A DNA stretch of 64,000 bases from Rheinheimera mangrovi (GCF_003990335.1 NZ_CP034683.1:386501-450500); one strand, 5' to 3'. Positions 18,027 to 27,209 are shown, numbered from the stretch's first letter. Notes: a model not told the origin generated them from the letters alone. Program-made: numbers and translations.

Positions 18027-18473
18027 TTGGAAACTGTAACAAACGCACAAGAAACGAGTGATAACAAGTCGCAGGCTAGAAAAGCTCTAATACCCCTTTG
18101 GATAAAGATTTTTGGGTGGCTATTTATTGTTATGGGGGCGTTTGTACCTTTCCTTTATGTCGGTTCACTCATTTTTGGTTTCAGTTCTTCATACACAATG
18201 TTTGGACTGGAATACGAGAGTAATGCCAAGGCATTAATGCCCTTGATAATATCAACAGTGATTCTAATAAACGGATTGTGCGCATACGGATTAATTTTTG
18301 GTAAAGACTGGGGGCTAAGTGCTTGCATTGTATTTGGGTACATTGGGTTGGCTTTAACCTTGGGAACCATGCTTTTTGAGGTGATATTCAATGACAGTAT
18401 GATGGTTCGTTTAGATCCCATCCTTCAAATTCCATATCTTTTTAAGCTTCACAAGCTTAAAGCGCATTGGTAG
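18027..18473 (+). CDS. Small hypothetical membrane protein
   Basis: 148 residues, start TTG at 18027 with GGAG six bases upstream. Three hydrophobic segments are visible: about 20-50 (IFGWLFIVMGAFVPFLYVG), 75-95 (ALMPLIISTVILINGLCAYG) and 105-125. Both ends are polar. Codon use is visibly more A/T-rich than in the flanking core genes, which suggests recent acquisition. No family was recognised. Membrane location is the only firm inference. Confidence 0.55.
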   Translation: METVTNAQETSDNKSQARKALIPLWIKIFGWLFIVMGAFVPFLYVGSLIFGFSSSYTMFGLEYESNAKALMPLIISTVILINGLCAYGLIFGKDWGLSACIVFGYIGLALTLGTMLFEVIFNDSMMVRLDPILQIPYLFKLHKLKAHW

Positions 18474-18502
18474 AGATAAATATAACAATCAGTGTCATTC
18501 GG

Positions 18503-18534
18503 GGCCTGCGGGCCTTGCCAAGCTCACAAGCTTG
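18503..18534. repeat. Two short adjacent hairpins in a 229-bp gap
   Basis: GGCC-TGCG-GGCC (18503-18514) and CAAGCT-CACA-AGCTTG (18519-18534) lie side by side in the gene-free stretch 18474-18702. They resemble a REP-type element or an end signal for the small membrane protein gene. No T tract follows, so a terminator role is unsure. Confidence 0.4.
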
Positions 18535-18654
18535 CGCGGGGCGTCAACGTCTGCTTTTGCTCACAGCTAATCTTCTCTGGTTAAGTTGTTACTCAAATCA
18601 GGCGCCAATGCTTGCCTCATCTCAAAAAGAACCCAACCCTGAGTAAAACAACCA

Positions 18655-18678
18655 GGCCTGATCACACTGCATCAGGCC
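18655..18678 (-). terminator. Terminator hairpin of the esterase gene
   Basis: Perfect inverted repeat GGCCTGAT (18655-18662) / ATCAGGCC (18671-18678) with an 8-base loop, 24 bases past the esterase stop. Read on the minus strand it is followed by TGGTTGTTTTAC, a modest T tract. Confidence 0.65.
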
Positions 18679-18702
18679 CGATGATGCCAAACTCAGCAGT
18701 CA

Positions 18703-20325
18703 CTATTGTTTAAGTTCTGTTGCTTTTTCAACCAGATCCATACGAGCTTTCCATGGGTCTACGCCATGCACTGCCTCGGCCTGCATAGTGAAATCCATGA
18801 TATTGCCCTGTGCAGCGTCAAAAGCCTGCCAGTTTGCTAAGCCATCACCATTGGGATTACCGGTTTTGGTGAAGTTCACCACATAACTAAAGGGCAGGGC
18901 AGAGGCCTTTTTGTCTTGCTCTGTCAGAGCGTCATATTTTTTGTCTATGGTTTGAAAGAAAAATGGGATTTCGGCAGCGTGCTGCGCGCCCTGGCCGTCA
19001 CGAATGGCTTCTGCCACATAACTAAAACGATAGAGGTACACTGGCTGGCCCAGTGCAGTCATCTTTTTCGCAACATAGCGGGCAGGTTCCTGCATGCCTC
19101 TGTCCTGACCAACCATAAAGTTAAGCAGTTGCAGCGGCAGTTCGGCTGTTGCATCGTAAGTTTGGCGTGCTTCGTCAGCATAAGGACCAAAAGATGCAAA
19201 CAGGCTGTCTTTGTCAGGCGACATAGTAAAACCTATATCCTGACTGGTGGTTCCTACCATGACTGGGATTTTGGCGACTTGCCCAGTCTCTAACATCTGC
19301 TGAGTGCTGCCTAAAACTATCTTGCCATCCGCCAGTGGGCCACCGACATAGGTGGGTTTGCCTTCTGCAGGCTTAAAGAAATCCATCAGGCTGAGCCCGT
19401 CTAAAACGGCTTCAGCCGATAAAGCGCGCATTTTAGCGACAAGGTCCGGGTCGTCTTTGGCTATACCGTGTTTTTCAGCGAAATTCAGGCCTATCTGTTC
19501 TGCGGAAGGATTTTGCTCTGTGCCTTCGGTTAAGCTGCGCTCACCCATTAATGAGCGTCCACCGCCCGACATAATAATGGCTCGTTGAAACAGGTCTTTA
19601 CTGGCTGGCGCTTGCATTAGGGTATGCACAGAACCACCACCGGCAGATTCACCCATAATGGTGATTTGCTCTGGGTCACCATGGAAGGCCGCTATGTTGT
19701 CTTTCACCCATTTGACGGCGGCGATCTGATCCATAAAAGCGTAATTACCCAGCGGGCCTTCTTTGGGCGCCGTTAAAGCGGGGTGAGCAAAAAATCCAAA
19801 TCGCCCTAAACGATAGTTAAAGCTGACAAAGACTACACCTGCTTTGGCAAATTCAGCACCGTCGTAGACCGCAGGGGAAGCGCCGCCATTGACGTAACCA
19901 CCACCATGGATCCAGATTAAAACAGGGGCTGGTTTAGCTTTGTCAGCCGGCGTCCAGACGTTCAGGTAAAGACAATCTTCGGCTGGAGTTTCACCTAAAG
20001 GCGCTGCATCACTGGCAAAAGGTTTTTGCATACAGTCGTTACCAAAGCGGGTCGCCTCACGCACACCTGACCAGGCAGTGACAGCTTGAGGCTCGCGCCA
20101 GCGGTTTTGGCCAACAGGCGCAGCGGCATAAGGAATACCTTTATAAATCTCAATACCTTGCTCTGCTATGCCCTGTAATTGGCCGCTTTTAATGGTGGCG
20201 AGCGGCACAGTGGCGGATGAACTGTTGCTGGCTTTGGCAGCAGTGTTGTCACTACAGCCGCTGAGCAGAAAAGCCGTGCTTAGGGCAAGCATCAGTAGGC
20301 TTTTTGGTGTTAAAACTATCATCAT
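18703..20325 (-). CDS. Type B carboxylesterase, predicted lipoprotein
   Basis: Serine esterase of 540 residues. The start at 20325 is chosen because AAGGGG precedes it and it opens directly into a lipoprotein signal peptide with lipobox LSGC (Cys24). The longer upstream frame lacks such features. The nucleophile elbow GESAGG places the catalytic serine at about residue 227. The oxyanion region is LIWIHGGGYVNGG, and the family signature EDCLYLNVWTP is clear. The protein is probably anchored to the outer or inner membrane and hydrolyses small esters outside the cytosol. Substrate unknown. It is divergent from the cupin gene, sharing a 275-bp upstream region. Confidence 0.9.
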   Translation of the reverse strand: MMIVLTPKSLLMLALSTAFLLSGCSDNTAAKASNSSSATVPLATIKSGQLQGIAEQGIEIYKGIPYAAAPVGQNRWREPQAVTAWSGVREATRFGNDCMQKPFASDAAPLGETPAEDCLYLNVWTPADKAKPAPVLIWIHGGGYVNGGASPAVYDGAEFAKAGVVFVSFNYRLGRFGFFAHPALTAPKEGPLGNYAFMDQIAAVKWVKDNIAAFHGDPEQITIMGESAGGGSVHTLMQAPASKDLFQRAIIMSGGGRSLMGERSLTEGTEQNPSAEQIGLNFAEKHGIAKDDPDLVAKMRALSAEAVLDGLSLMDFFKPAEGKPTYVGGPLADGKIVLGSTQQMLETGQVAKIPVMVGTTSQDIGFTMSPDKDSLFASFGPYADEARQTYDATAELPLQLLNFMVGQDRGMQEPARYVAKKMTALGQPVYLYRFSYVAEAIRDGQGAQHAAEIPFFFQTIDKKYDALTEQDKKASALPFSYVVNFTKTGNPNGDGLANWQAFDAAQGNIMDFTMQAEAVHGVDPWKARMDLVEKATELKQ

Positions 20326-20600
20326 TTTCCCCTTGTCGATTGAAGGTGTAAAAACAAACGAACAGCTTCGGCCATTTTTAAGCTCTTTGTAGTTCTTATG
20401 CGTTGTCAGTGGCGGTAGGGTTTTTACGAACTTTTGTAGTTTGAACAGGTAACTTAACAAGGATAAGCAGCAAAGGCTATTTTTATGAGTCCAGCGCGGC
20501 TTATTCAGGGTTTCACTATACAGATCAGACCAATAGCTGTTTGACCTACTCTGCAATTCAGGGCAGTGTAAGAGTAAGATCATTCAGCAGGAGACGAGGG

Positions 20601-21056
20601 ATGTTTAAATTAAAGTTAGGGTTAGCTGCAGGTTTGGCTTTGAACTGCCTGAGCACGGTAGCGGCAGAGCCGGATCAGCCATCGCAAATTGTGACACAAG
20701 CAGAAGCTAAAGCTGAAAAAGGCGATGGTTATGTATTTTACAGTTACTTTACCAAAGCTACTTTTGGTACCCAGGATGCGCTGACTGGTGTGGCTGTGAT
20801 TGAGCCAGGCAAAGAAATTCATCCACCTCATATTCATGCCGAAGAAGAGTATCTGATGGTGATTGAAGGCGAGGGTGTCTGGTCGCTGAAAGACAAAGAT
20901 ATTGCTGCTAAAGCGGGCGATATTTTATATGCAGCACCCTGGGATTCGCATGGCATTCGCAACACGGGCAAAACCCCATTGAAATTTGTCGTGATGAAAT
21001 GGCATAGCAAAGGTGTACCTGTGCCTGTGGAACCAGCGGCAAAGACTAAGCCTTAA
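20601..21056 (+). CDS. Exported cupin-domain protein
   Basis: 151 residues starting at ATG 20601, after GGAGACGAGGG. Residues 1-21 form a Sec signal peptide ending in VAA-E. The mature part is one cupin barrel: motif 1 is HPPHIHAEEEYLMVIEGEG and motif 2 is GDILYAAPWDSHGIRNTG, giving metal-binding His/His/Glu/His candidates. Exported cupins of this type often bind metal or act as dioxygenase-like or sensor proteins; no reaction can be read. Its stop is five bases from the end of the convergent porin-like gene. Confidence 0.82.
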   Translation: MFKLKLGLAAGLALNCLSTVAAEPDQPSQIVTQAEAKAEKGDGYVFYSYFTKATFGTQDALTGVAVIEPGKEIHPPHIHAEEEYLMVIEGEGVWSLKDKDIAAKAGDILYAAPWDSHGIRNTGKTPLKFVVMKWHSKGVPVPVEPAAKTKP

Positions 21057-21061
21057 TCAAG

Positions 21062-22249
21062 TTAAAACCGGTAATGCAGCATAGTTTCAAAAAAGCTGCT
21101 GTTGCGCAGGGCCGGGCTTTGATTGCTGCCAGTTTGAATATCAATAAAGCTCGCTACCAGCTCTAAGCTGATATGCGGGCTGAATTTATATTCGGATTGA
21201 AAGCTGTAGTTATTCGCCAAGGCTTTACCCGATTGCTGATCGGCCGGCAGCAACAGGCTTTGGCCAGGGCCGTAAATAGCGCCATCTTGTTGAACGCGGT
21301 AGAGTTTTTTCGCATCCAGCCCCAGGCTGAAGTTTTCTGTCAGCGGATAAAGCCAAGCAAGGCCTATATGCTGAATATTGGTAGTGGCAAATACACCGGC
21401 TTCTGAGTAATAAGGCGCTTTGGCAAACAGGGGCTGAAACTCGTGGCTGTCCGCATCTTGTGAGGCGCCGCCTGACGCATAACTGGCAGTAAAAGACAGC
21501 CTGTGCTGCGCCAGGGTATAAGCCCATTCCAGTTGGCTGAACCAGGCTGAGAGTTGTTGTGGGCCGCGATCACCAAACTGATAAATCAGCTGGTAAAACG
21601 CTTCAAAAGCTTCCACCTTATGCTGATATTCGGTTTCTATCGCATAAATATCATCCTGATTTTGGCCACGGCTGTCGCGGTAATTGATCGCGTGAACCAG
21701 CAGTTGCTGCTTTTGAAAAATGATGCCGCTTGCGGTTAAATCCGGATCTCTGTTGTCATCCAAAGCCTTAGCTTTACTTTTTACGCTGTAGCCATGATAA
21801 AAGGACACTGTGGTATAGCTGTCGAGCTGCTGGTTTAGCAAAACTCCGTCAAAACGCCGCCTGACGTTGGTGCCTTCTCTTTTGCCGAGCTGACGTTGGT
21901 TACCAACAGACCAGACATGCCGGCCTAAGCTGATACTGGTATCGGCTATATCAGTTTTAAAAATCAGCTGGTGAATATCGGCCGTATTATGTTCCACTGA
22001 ATAGGTCTGGTTGTCATAACTGGAGTCATAAGCACTGATCCCTTCCAGCAGCAAACTACTGTTTTCTGATGTTTGCCAGCTATGCCGGATCAAAAAACGA
22101 CTAAGCAGAGCATGATGATCCGCATCTGTCAGTTCCTGCTGGTAAATATCCTGATGTTTAATAAAACCTTCCAGTTCCACTGCAACTAGACCTGAACTAA
22201 AGCCTGCAGCGCTCAGCAGTGCCACAGAGGTCAAAGCTTTTATTTGCAT
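21062..22249 (-). CDS. Outer-membrane beta-barrel (porin-like) protein
   Basis: 395 residues with a signal peptide (ALTSVALLSAAGFSSGLVAVE) and a protein body of alternating amphipathic strands. It ends in FETMLHYRF, the terminal aromatic residue expected for an outer-membrane barrel recognised by the BAM machinery. The segments ISLGRHVWSVGNQRQLGKREGTNVRRRFDGV and VSFYHGYSVKSKAKALDDNRDPD resemble alginate-export-type porins. The transported substrate cannot be inferred. Its start codon overlaps the stop of the DUF1275 gene (TGATG), so it is the last gene of a minus-strand operon amidohydrolase-DoxX-DUF1275-porin. Confidence 0.75.
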   Translation of the reverse strand: MQIKALTSVALLSAAGFSSGLVAVELEGFIKHQDIYQQELTDADHHALLSRFLIRHSWQTSENSSLLLEGISAYDSSYDNQTYSVEHNTADIHQLIFKTDIADTSISLGRHVWSVGNQRQLGKREGTNVRRRFDGVLLNQQLDSYTTVSFYHGYSVKSKAKALDDNRDPDLTASGIIFQKQQLLVHAINYRDSRGQNQDDIYAIETEYQHKVEAFEAFYQLIYQFGDRGPQQLSAWFSQLEWAYTLAQHRLSFTASYASGGASQDADSHEFQPLFAKAPYYSEAGVFATTNIQHIGLAWLYPLTENFSLGLDAKKLYRVQQDGAIYGPGQSLLLPADQQSGKALANNYSFQSEYKFSPHISLELVASFIDIQTGSNQSPALRNSSFFETMLHYRF

Positions 22250-22950
22250 CAGGACTGCTCTGCTTCAAGGTCGCAATAATGTTCTTTGCGTAACAGCCAC
22301 AGCAAAATGCCAATAGGTACTAACAAAGCCCAGAAACCAGCCTGCATATAACAAAAGCCGGCCACTAAAGCGCCGATCGCAAAGGCAGCTATAGGCCAGA
22401 ACGATTTAAAAACTCTGCTTTTGGTGGCAGCATCGCCTTTGCCTGACATCAGCTCTATCAGATCCAGCACGATTTGTGTCACATTGCCTGTCATCATTGA
22501 AGTGGGGGCCAGATGGGGCAGCAGCAAGCGGGTATAAGCGCTATGTGCGCCCATAGCTGCTGCGCCCAGCATGCCGCAGATCATGGCCAATGTGGTGGGC
22601 TCTTTTCCAATAGGGGAGGCCACTAAGCCTACAACCATAAAAGCTACCAGCAGCACTAACTGCAGTAAAACAGTCAGTTGGATTTGCAAATTTTGCTGCT
22701 GTTTATTGTCCAGCCAAATCGTCAGGATCCGGATAGCAGCAATCCCCAGAATAAAGGCCGGAAAAGCTAAAAACTTCATCAGCACAGCGGAATTGGATTC
22801 GCTGACTAAACTGGCACCTATCAGAACAAAGTTACCAGTGATCAGGGCTGTCAATAAACCAAACAAAGCGACAAAACCTAAGGTGTTTACATAACCGGCC
22901 AAAAACCCCAGGCTGATGGCCTGAAAACGATGTTTAGATTCGATACTCAT
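22249..22950 (-). CDS. DUF1275 (YoaK-type) membrane protein
   Basis: 233 residues with about six hydrophobic helices. The opening FQAISLGFLAGYVNTLGFVALFGLLTALITGNFVLIG and the later HSAYTRLLLPHLAPTSMMTGNVTQIVLDLIELM match the DUF1275/YoaK family of inner-membrane proteins with unknown transport function. It overlaps both neighbours by a few bases (DoxX upstream, porin downstream), so the genes are translationally coupled. Confidence 0.85.
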   Translation of the reverse strand: MSIESKHRFQAISLGFLAGYVNTLGFVALFGLLTALITGNFVLIGASLVSESNSAVLMKFLAFPAFILGIAAIRILTIWLDNKQQQNLQIQLTVLLQLVLLVAFMVVGLVASPIGKEPTTLAMICGMLGAAAMGAHSAYTRLLLPHLAPTSMMTGNVTQIVLDLIELMSGKGDAATKSRVFKSFWPIAAFAIGALVAGFCYMQAGFWALLVPIGILLWLLRKEHYCDLEAEQS

Positions 22951-23360
22951 ACAAGCCGTCCTTTTTTCGCGGGAAACATCACAAAGCGACCAGGGCCTGC
23001 CAAAGCTATAGTGCTAAAGAGGATGATCAACAACCAGCCAAATTGGCCTTGTTCCAGAGTCCAGTCAGCATGGACCAGCAGCATAGACACCAGTAATAAA
23101 AACAAGAAGGGCAGGCAAGCCAGCCGGGTCCAGATGCCGGCCATAATGGCCAGAGGGCAAAGTACTTCAGCAAAAAGTGCACAGGCTAAAGTAACGGCTT
23201 TGCCTAAATGCAGCGGGTCGTCAATCCGCTGCAATTCTGTCTGCCAATGCAGCAGCTTGGGCCAACCGTGGATCAGCAGCACCAGTAAGGAGCCGCTGAG
23301 GCGTAAAAACAGCAGGCCCAAATCAGGCTGTTGTAAAAAAGCAGGGGTGGTTAGTTTCAT
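22947..23360 (-). CDS. DoxX-family membrane protein
   Basis: 137 residues, start ATG at 23360 with AGGAG eight to nine bases upstream. A longer in-frame extension up to 23414 would overlap the amidohydrolase gene and lacks a site. Four hydrophobic helices are seen, with the DoxX hallmark LGLLFLRLSGSLLVLLIHGWPKLL and the FAEVLCPLAIMAGIWTRLACLPF block. DoxX proteins are inner-membrane subunits linked to quinone or thiosulfate oxidation or to redox stress; the precise role here is unknown. It begins 18 bases after the amidohydrolase stop and overlaps DUF1275 by four bases. Confidence 0.85.
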   Translation of the reverse strand: MKLTTPAFLQQPDLGLLFLRLSGSLLVLLIHGWPKLLHWQTELQRIDDPLHLGKAVTLACALFAEVLCPLAIMAGIWTRLACLPFLFLLLVSMLLVHADWTLEQGQFGWLLIILFSTIALAGPGRFVMFPAKKGRLV

Positions 23361-23377
23361 TTGTTCAGCTCCTGTCC

Positions 23378-25234
23378 TTAGAAAGCAAAACAGCTGCAAC
23401 CTAACACACCCCAAAACGAGTTATGGTCTGACACTGGCATATCGGAGCGGCGCGCCACATCATGGGAATGGCCATGTACACCACAAGAGCCGGCACATTG
23501 GTGCGGTAAGGCACTGATCAGCGGATGGACCCGGGCATGTCCCGGCACTAAAGTGACAGGAGACCATTCAGGGACCACAGGAATAGGTGCAGGACCATAA
23601 CTTGAGAAGTCGCTGACGGCATACACTACTTTGCCATTCACTATAGTCATCACAGACTCAATGCCTTTGATTTCTTCTTCAGGGACGGTAAAAAAGTCAG
23701 AACTTAATACCGCCAAATCCGCCAGTTGCCCGGCTTTAATCCGGCCTTTTTTATCCAGGTCACCAGAAAACCAGGCACTACCTGCTGTCCAGAGTTCCAG
23801 CGCTGTATCGCGCGGTAAACAATCTTTATCCAGATACAAAGGGGTGCCGCCCACTGTTTTACCTGAGACTAACCAATACAAAGCTGTCCATGGATTATGG
23901 CTGGCAACCCGGGTGGCATCTGTACCACCGCCAACAGGTACACCCATTTCTAACATCCGGGCTACAGGAGGGGTTTGTTGTGCCGCCTGCTGGCCATAAC
24001 GACGGACAAAGTATTCGCCCTGAAAGGCCATCCGGTGCTGAATAGCTATACCGCCGCCTAAAGCCCGCACCCGTTCGATATTTTTTTCAGTAATGGTTTC
24101 GGCATGATCGAATAACCAGCGCAAGCCGTTAAATGGCGTGTCTTTATTTACTTTTTCAAACACATCCAGCATACGGCTGATGGACTCGTTGTAGGTGGCA
24201 TGCAAGCGGAAAGGCCAGCGGTTTTCTACCAGATGCCGCACCACTTGCTCCAGTTGTTGTTCCATGTTGTCGGCTAAATCAGGTCTGGGTTCGACAAAAT
24301 CTTCAAAGTCGGCAGCGGAGAACACCAGCATTTCGCCTGCGCCATTGTGGCGGTAAAAATCATCACCCTGCCCCGGTGTTACCATTTGTGTCCATTTCTG
24401 GAAGTCTTGCAGTTCAGCGCCTTTATTCTGGGTAAAAAGGTTATAGGCGATACGTATTGTCAGCTGACCGTCTTTAGCCAGGCGTTCTATGACCTGATAA
24501 TCATCAGGGTAATTCTGGAAACCACCACCTGCATCAATAGCGCTGGTAACGCCCAGGCGATTGAGTTCACGCATAAATTGCCGGGTGGAATTGATTTGAT
24601 GCGATAAAGGCAAAGTTGGGCCTTTTGCCAGAGTGGCATACAAAATCATGGCGTTAGGCCGTGCTATCAGCATGCCGGTCGGGTTGCCTTTGGCATCACG
24701 CTGAATTTCACCACCAGGAGGATTGGGTGTGTCTTTGGTATAGCCCACAGCTTTTAAAGCAGCGCGGTTTAATAAAGCTCTGTCGTACAAGTGCAATAAA
24801 AACACCGGAGTGTCTGGTGCTGCTTTATTAATTTCATCCAAAGTTGGCATACGTTTTTCGGCAAACTGAAACTCTGTCCAGCCACCTACGACCCGTACCC
24901 ACTGAGGATGAGGGGTTCGGTCCGCCTGAACTCTGAGCATCGCCAGTGCATCTGCCACAGAAGGTACCCCTTCCCAGCGTAATTCCAGGTTGTAGTTTAA
25001 ACCACCGCGGATCAGGTGCAGGTGAGAGTCATTTAAACCAGGAATGACAGTGCGGTTTTTCAGATCGATCACCTGACTTTGTTCAGTCTGATGACGCAGT
25101 ACTTCAGCTGTAGCACCCACTTCAACAAACTTGCCGTCGCGGATTAATACGGCGCTGGCAACAGGTTGTTCATTATCCATGGTATGAAAACGACCGTTGA
25201 TCAGGATCAGATCCTGTTGTGAAGACTTATCCAT
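23378..25234 (-). CDS. YtcJ-type metal-dependent amidohydrolase
   Basis: 618 residues, amidohydrolase superfamily (COG1574). The metal-binding HxH appears in VIPGLNDSHLHLIRGG. The start at 25234 is preferred since AAGGAG lies seven bases upstream; an ATG six bases earlier would sit one base from it. Family blocks include FRLHATYNESISRMLDVFEKV, LRWLFDHAETI and GVPVGGGTDATRVASHNPWTALYWLVSGKTVGG. YtcJ-like enzymes are often N-substituted formamide deformylases or of unknown specificity. The last 50 residues form an unusual Cys/His-rich tail (HQCAGSCGVHGHSHD, then GCSCFAF) that could hold an extra metal. First gene of the minus-strand operon. Confidence 0.88.
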   Translation of the reverse strand: MDKSSQQDLILINGRFHTMDNEQPVASAVLIRDGKFVEVGATAEVLRHQTEQSQVIDLKNRTVIPGLNDSHLHLIRGGLNYNLELRWEGVPSVADALAMLRVQADRTPHPQWVRVVGGWTEFQFAEKRMPTLDEINKAAPDTPVFLLHLYDRALLNRAALKAVGYTKDTPNPPGGEIQRDAKGNPTGMLIARPNAMILYATLAKGPTLPLSHQINSTRQFMRELNRLGVTSAIDAGGGFQNYPDDYQVIERLAKDGQLTIRIAYNLFTQNKGAELQDFQKWTQMVTPGQGDDFYRHNGAGEMLVFSAADFEDFVEPRPDLADNMEQQLEQVVRHLVENRWPFRLHATYNESISRMLDVFEKVNKDTPFNGLRWLFDHAETITEKNIERVRALGGGIAIQHRMAFQGEYFVRRYGQQAAQQTPPVARMLEMGVPVGGGTDATRVASHNPWTALYWLVSGKTVGGTPLYLDKDCLPRDTALELWTAGSAWFSGDLDKKGRIKAGQLADLAVLSSDFFTVPEEEIKGIESVMTIVNGKVVYAVSDFSSYGPAPIPVVPEWSPVTLVPGHARVHPLISALPHQCAGSCGVHGHSHDVARRSDMPVSDHNSFWGVLGCSCFAF

Positions 25235-25611
25235 CGGCATGCTCCTTAGTCAATTGCAACCCAGCTACTGCGATCCTGGCAGGGCTTTAGGGGAGGTGAA
25301 AACTTTTCCAGTGGCTTGAGTGTGGGAAAGATTCGGCGGGCAGTCTAGCTATACAAACAGATAATGGTGAAAGACCGGATCCACTTCTAGTATCTGTTCA
25401 GCTCTGATGATTTATTCAGGCTAGGGCGGTGGCAACCAGCAAGTGATAGCAGATATTGTCGCTTCGTTTTTGCGCCGCTTCCTCACTAAGCGGGCATAGC
25501 GTGCTGTTGTTTTTCTTTGCTGAAGCTGTGTTTTGCGGAAGTTGGCTTATTAATCAGGTCAGTACGCGGATAGTAATTACACCGTGATTGGCAATAGAAG
25601 GAATTATAGAA
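25235..25611. other. Divergent intergenic region
   Basis: A 377-bp stretch without a gene lies between the divergent amidohydrolase and YcaC-type hydrolase genes. It must carry promoters for both. No strong hairpin, clear sigma-70 box pair or known operator could be read. An 8-bp palindrome GTAATTAC is present at 25573-25580, near the hydrolase start. Confidence 0.5.
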
Positions 25612-26298
25612 ATGGCAAACCCTAAACTTGAAGTACTGACTCCACAAAACAGTCAGCTTATTTTTATCGATCACCAGCCACAAATGGCCTTCGGTGTGCA
25701 GTCAATTGACCGGCAAACCCTGAAAAACAATACGGTAGGCCTGGCAAAAGCGGCCAAAATTTTCAACATTCCTACCACCATCACTACAGTGGAAACTCAG
25801 GGCTTTTCTGGCTACACCTATCCAGAATTATTGGATGTATTTCCAGGTAAACCAATTCTGGAACGCACCTCAATGAACTCATGGGACGACCAGAAAGTTC
25901 GTGACGCTTTAGCTAAAAACGGCAAAAAGAAAGTGGTAGTTGCAGGTTTATGGACTGAAGTTTGTAACACCACTTTTGCTTTGTGCGCCATGCTCGAAGG
26001 CGACTACGAAATTTATATGGTGGCTGACGCTTCGGGCGGCACTTCCAAAGAAGCTCATGACTACGCCATGCAACGTATGGTTCAGGCTGGTGTAGTGCCT
26101 ATGACCTGGCAACAGGTCTTGCTGGAATGGCAACGCGACTGGGCACACAAAGATACGTACGACGCTGTAGTTGCTCTGGTGAAAGAGCACTCAGGTGCTT
26201 ATGGTATGGGGGTGGATTACGCCTATACCATGGTGCATAAAGCACCACAACGCACAGTCAGCACCCATGAAACGCTGGCGCCGGTCGCCGCTAAGTAA
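25612..26298 (+). CDS. YcaC-type cysteine hydrolase (isochorismatase-like)
   Basis: 228 residues, start ATG at 25612 after GAAGGAAT. The isochorismatase-like fold carries the catalytic Asp in LIFIDHQPQMAFGV, the Lys/Thr/Ser region PILERTSMNSWDD, and the nucleophile in VVAGLWTEVCNTTFALCAMLEGDYEIYMVADASGG. This matches E. coli YcaC, an octameric hydrolase of unknown substrate. A hairpin and the XapX gene follow. Grouping with YtcJ-type amidohydrolase, DoxX and XapX recurs in proteobacterial accessory clusters as far as I know, but no pathway is established. Confidence 0.9.
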   Translation: MANPKLEVLTPQNSQLIFIDHQPQMAFGVQSIDRQTLKNNTVGLAKAAKIFNIPTTITTVETQGFSGYTYPELLDVFPGKPILERTSMNSWDDQKVRDALAKNGKKKVVVAGLWTEVCNTTFALCAMLEGDYEIYMVADASGGTSKEAHDYAMQRMVQAGVVPMTWQQVLLEWQRDWAHKDTYDAVVALVKEHSGAYGMGVDYAYTMVHKAPQRTVSTHETLAPVAAK

Positions 26299-26372
26299 TG
26301 TTTGCTGTGGGACTGCCCCTTGCTCTTTGCTGCACCAAAGTCTGAGGGACAGTTGATAAAACACAGCACTCT

Positions 26373-26411
26373 GTTCGGGTTAACTGGTGGATAAAGCCAG
26401 CTAACCCGAAC
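26373..26411 (+). terminator. Long hairpin between hydrolase and XapX genes
   Basis: Stem GTTCGGGTTA (26373-26382) with TAACCCGAAC (26402-26411), extended inside by CTGG/CCAG. No T tract follows, so it may be an attenuator or RNA-stability element that lowers expression of xapX relative to the hydrolase. Confidence 0.6.
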
Positions 26412-26442
26412 CCTTCAGGCTGTTTAGTCCAAGGAGTTTTGT

Positions 26443-26727
26443 ATGAAATTATATCTGTTGTCGCTGGGTGCCGGTTTGTTGGTGGGTATTATTTATGCGC
26501 TGATGCAGGTGCGTTCACCAGCTCCTCCCGCTATTGCCTTGTTAGGCTTGCTTGGCATGCTGATTGGTGAGCAAATTGTACCTGTAGTGAAACAATGGGT
26601 CGCGGGCCAGCCTGTGACTATGTTATGGTTTAAAACAGAATGTGTCCCTAAAATCACTGGTACACCTGTGACTTTAGTCGCAAAAACTGAAGCAGCAAAA
26701 GTCACTACTACAAAAGACGATGTCTGA
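26443..26727 (+). CDS. XapX-domain small membrane protein
   Basis: 94 residues. The XapX domain occupies residues 1-52: two hydrophobic helices, LYLLSLGAGLLVGIIYALMQV and APPAIALLGLLGMLIGEQIVP, with the characteristic VRSPAPPAIALLGLLGM sequence. The C-terminal part is a short polar extension ending KVTTTKDDV. Function of the domain is unknown. RBS AAGGAG precedes the ATG. It follows the hydrolase gene on the same strand, separated by a hairpin. Confidence 0.85.
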   Translation: MKLYLLSLGAGLLVGIIYALMQVRSPAPPAIALLGLLGMLIGEQIVPVVKQWVAGQPVTMLWFKTECVPKITGTPVTLVAKTEAAKVTTTKDDV

Positions 26728-26828
26728 ACCCTGAAGTGTTGATTCAGCCGTTGCTGGATGATTGCAACAACCTTTTCTAGGCTGTGGACTCAAAAGGAAG
26801 GTTACTCTCATTGTTGTACGGGAATCAT

Positions 26829-27209
26829 ATGCAGAAAGTTGATGGTACAGGCACTTTGGTTGCAATTGTCGATGATGAGCAGTCTGTTCGTACTGCTTTA
26901 AATAACTTATTGCGCTCTGTGAATTATGAAACCTTACTGTTTGAATCTGCCGAAGCTGTGTTGCAAAGTGATATGCTTGGCAGCATCCGTTTTATGGTGC
27001 TTGATGTAAAGCTGAAAGGCGTCAGCGGTATTGAGTTATTTGAACAGTTGCGTACCGGAGGGGTAACTATCCCTACAGTCTTTATTTCAGGTCATGCGGA
27101 TTTAGAGACTCAGTTGCATATAGCACGCGCCGGCGCTTTGCTATTTTTACCTAAGCCTGTGGATGTTGAACTGTTGCTGAAAACTATAGAGGATATAGTC
27201 GGGGCCTGA
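26829..27209 (+). CDS. Stand-alone FixJ-type receiver domain protein
   Basis: 126 residues containing only a receiver domain. Acidic pocket is VAIVDDEQSV, the phosphoacceptor is Asp59 in FMVLDVKLKG, the conserved Thr/Ser is in VFISGHAD, and Lys is in LFLPKPVD. No DNA-binding domain follows, although the sequence style is that of FixJ/NarL-type regulators. The start is uncertain: ATG 26829 with GGGAA upstream is preferred, with TTG 26811 preceded by AAGGAAGG as the alternative. It may act as a phosphate sink or protein-protein regulator for nearby kinases. Transposase debris begins 48 bases after the stop. Confidence 0.8.
   Translation: MQKVDGTGTLVAIVDDEQSVRTALNNLLRSVNYETLLFESAEAVLQSDMLGSIRFMVLDVKLKGVSGIELFEQLRTGGVTIPTVFISGHADLETQLHIARAGALLFLPKPVDVELLLKTIEDIVGA

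Noticed and set aside
20326..20583. N-terminal extension of the carboxylesterase
   Set aside because: The extra 86 residues carry no signal or domain, and a good ribosome binding site plus lipoprotein signal start at 20325.
22930..23517. Open frame of 195 codons on the plus strand
   Set aside because: Antisense to the DoxX and amidohydrolase genes, basic and low-complexity, no recognisable domain.
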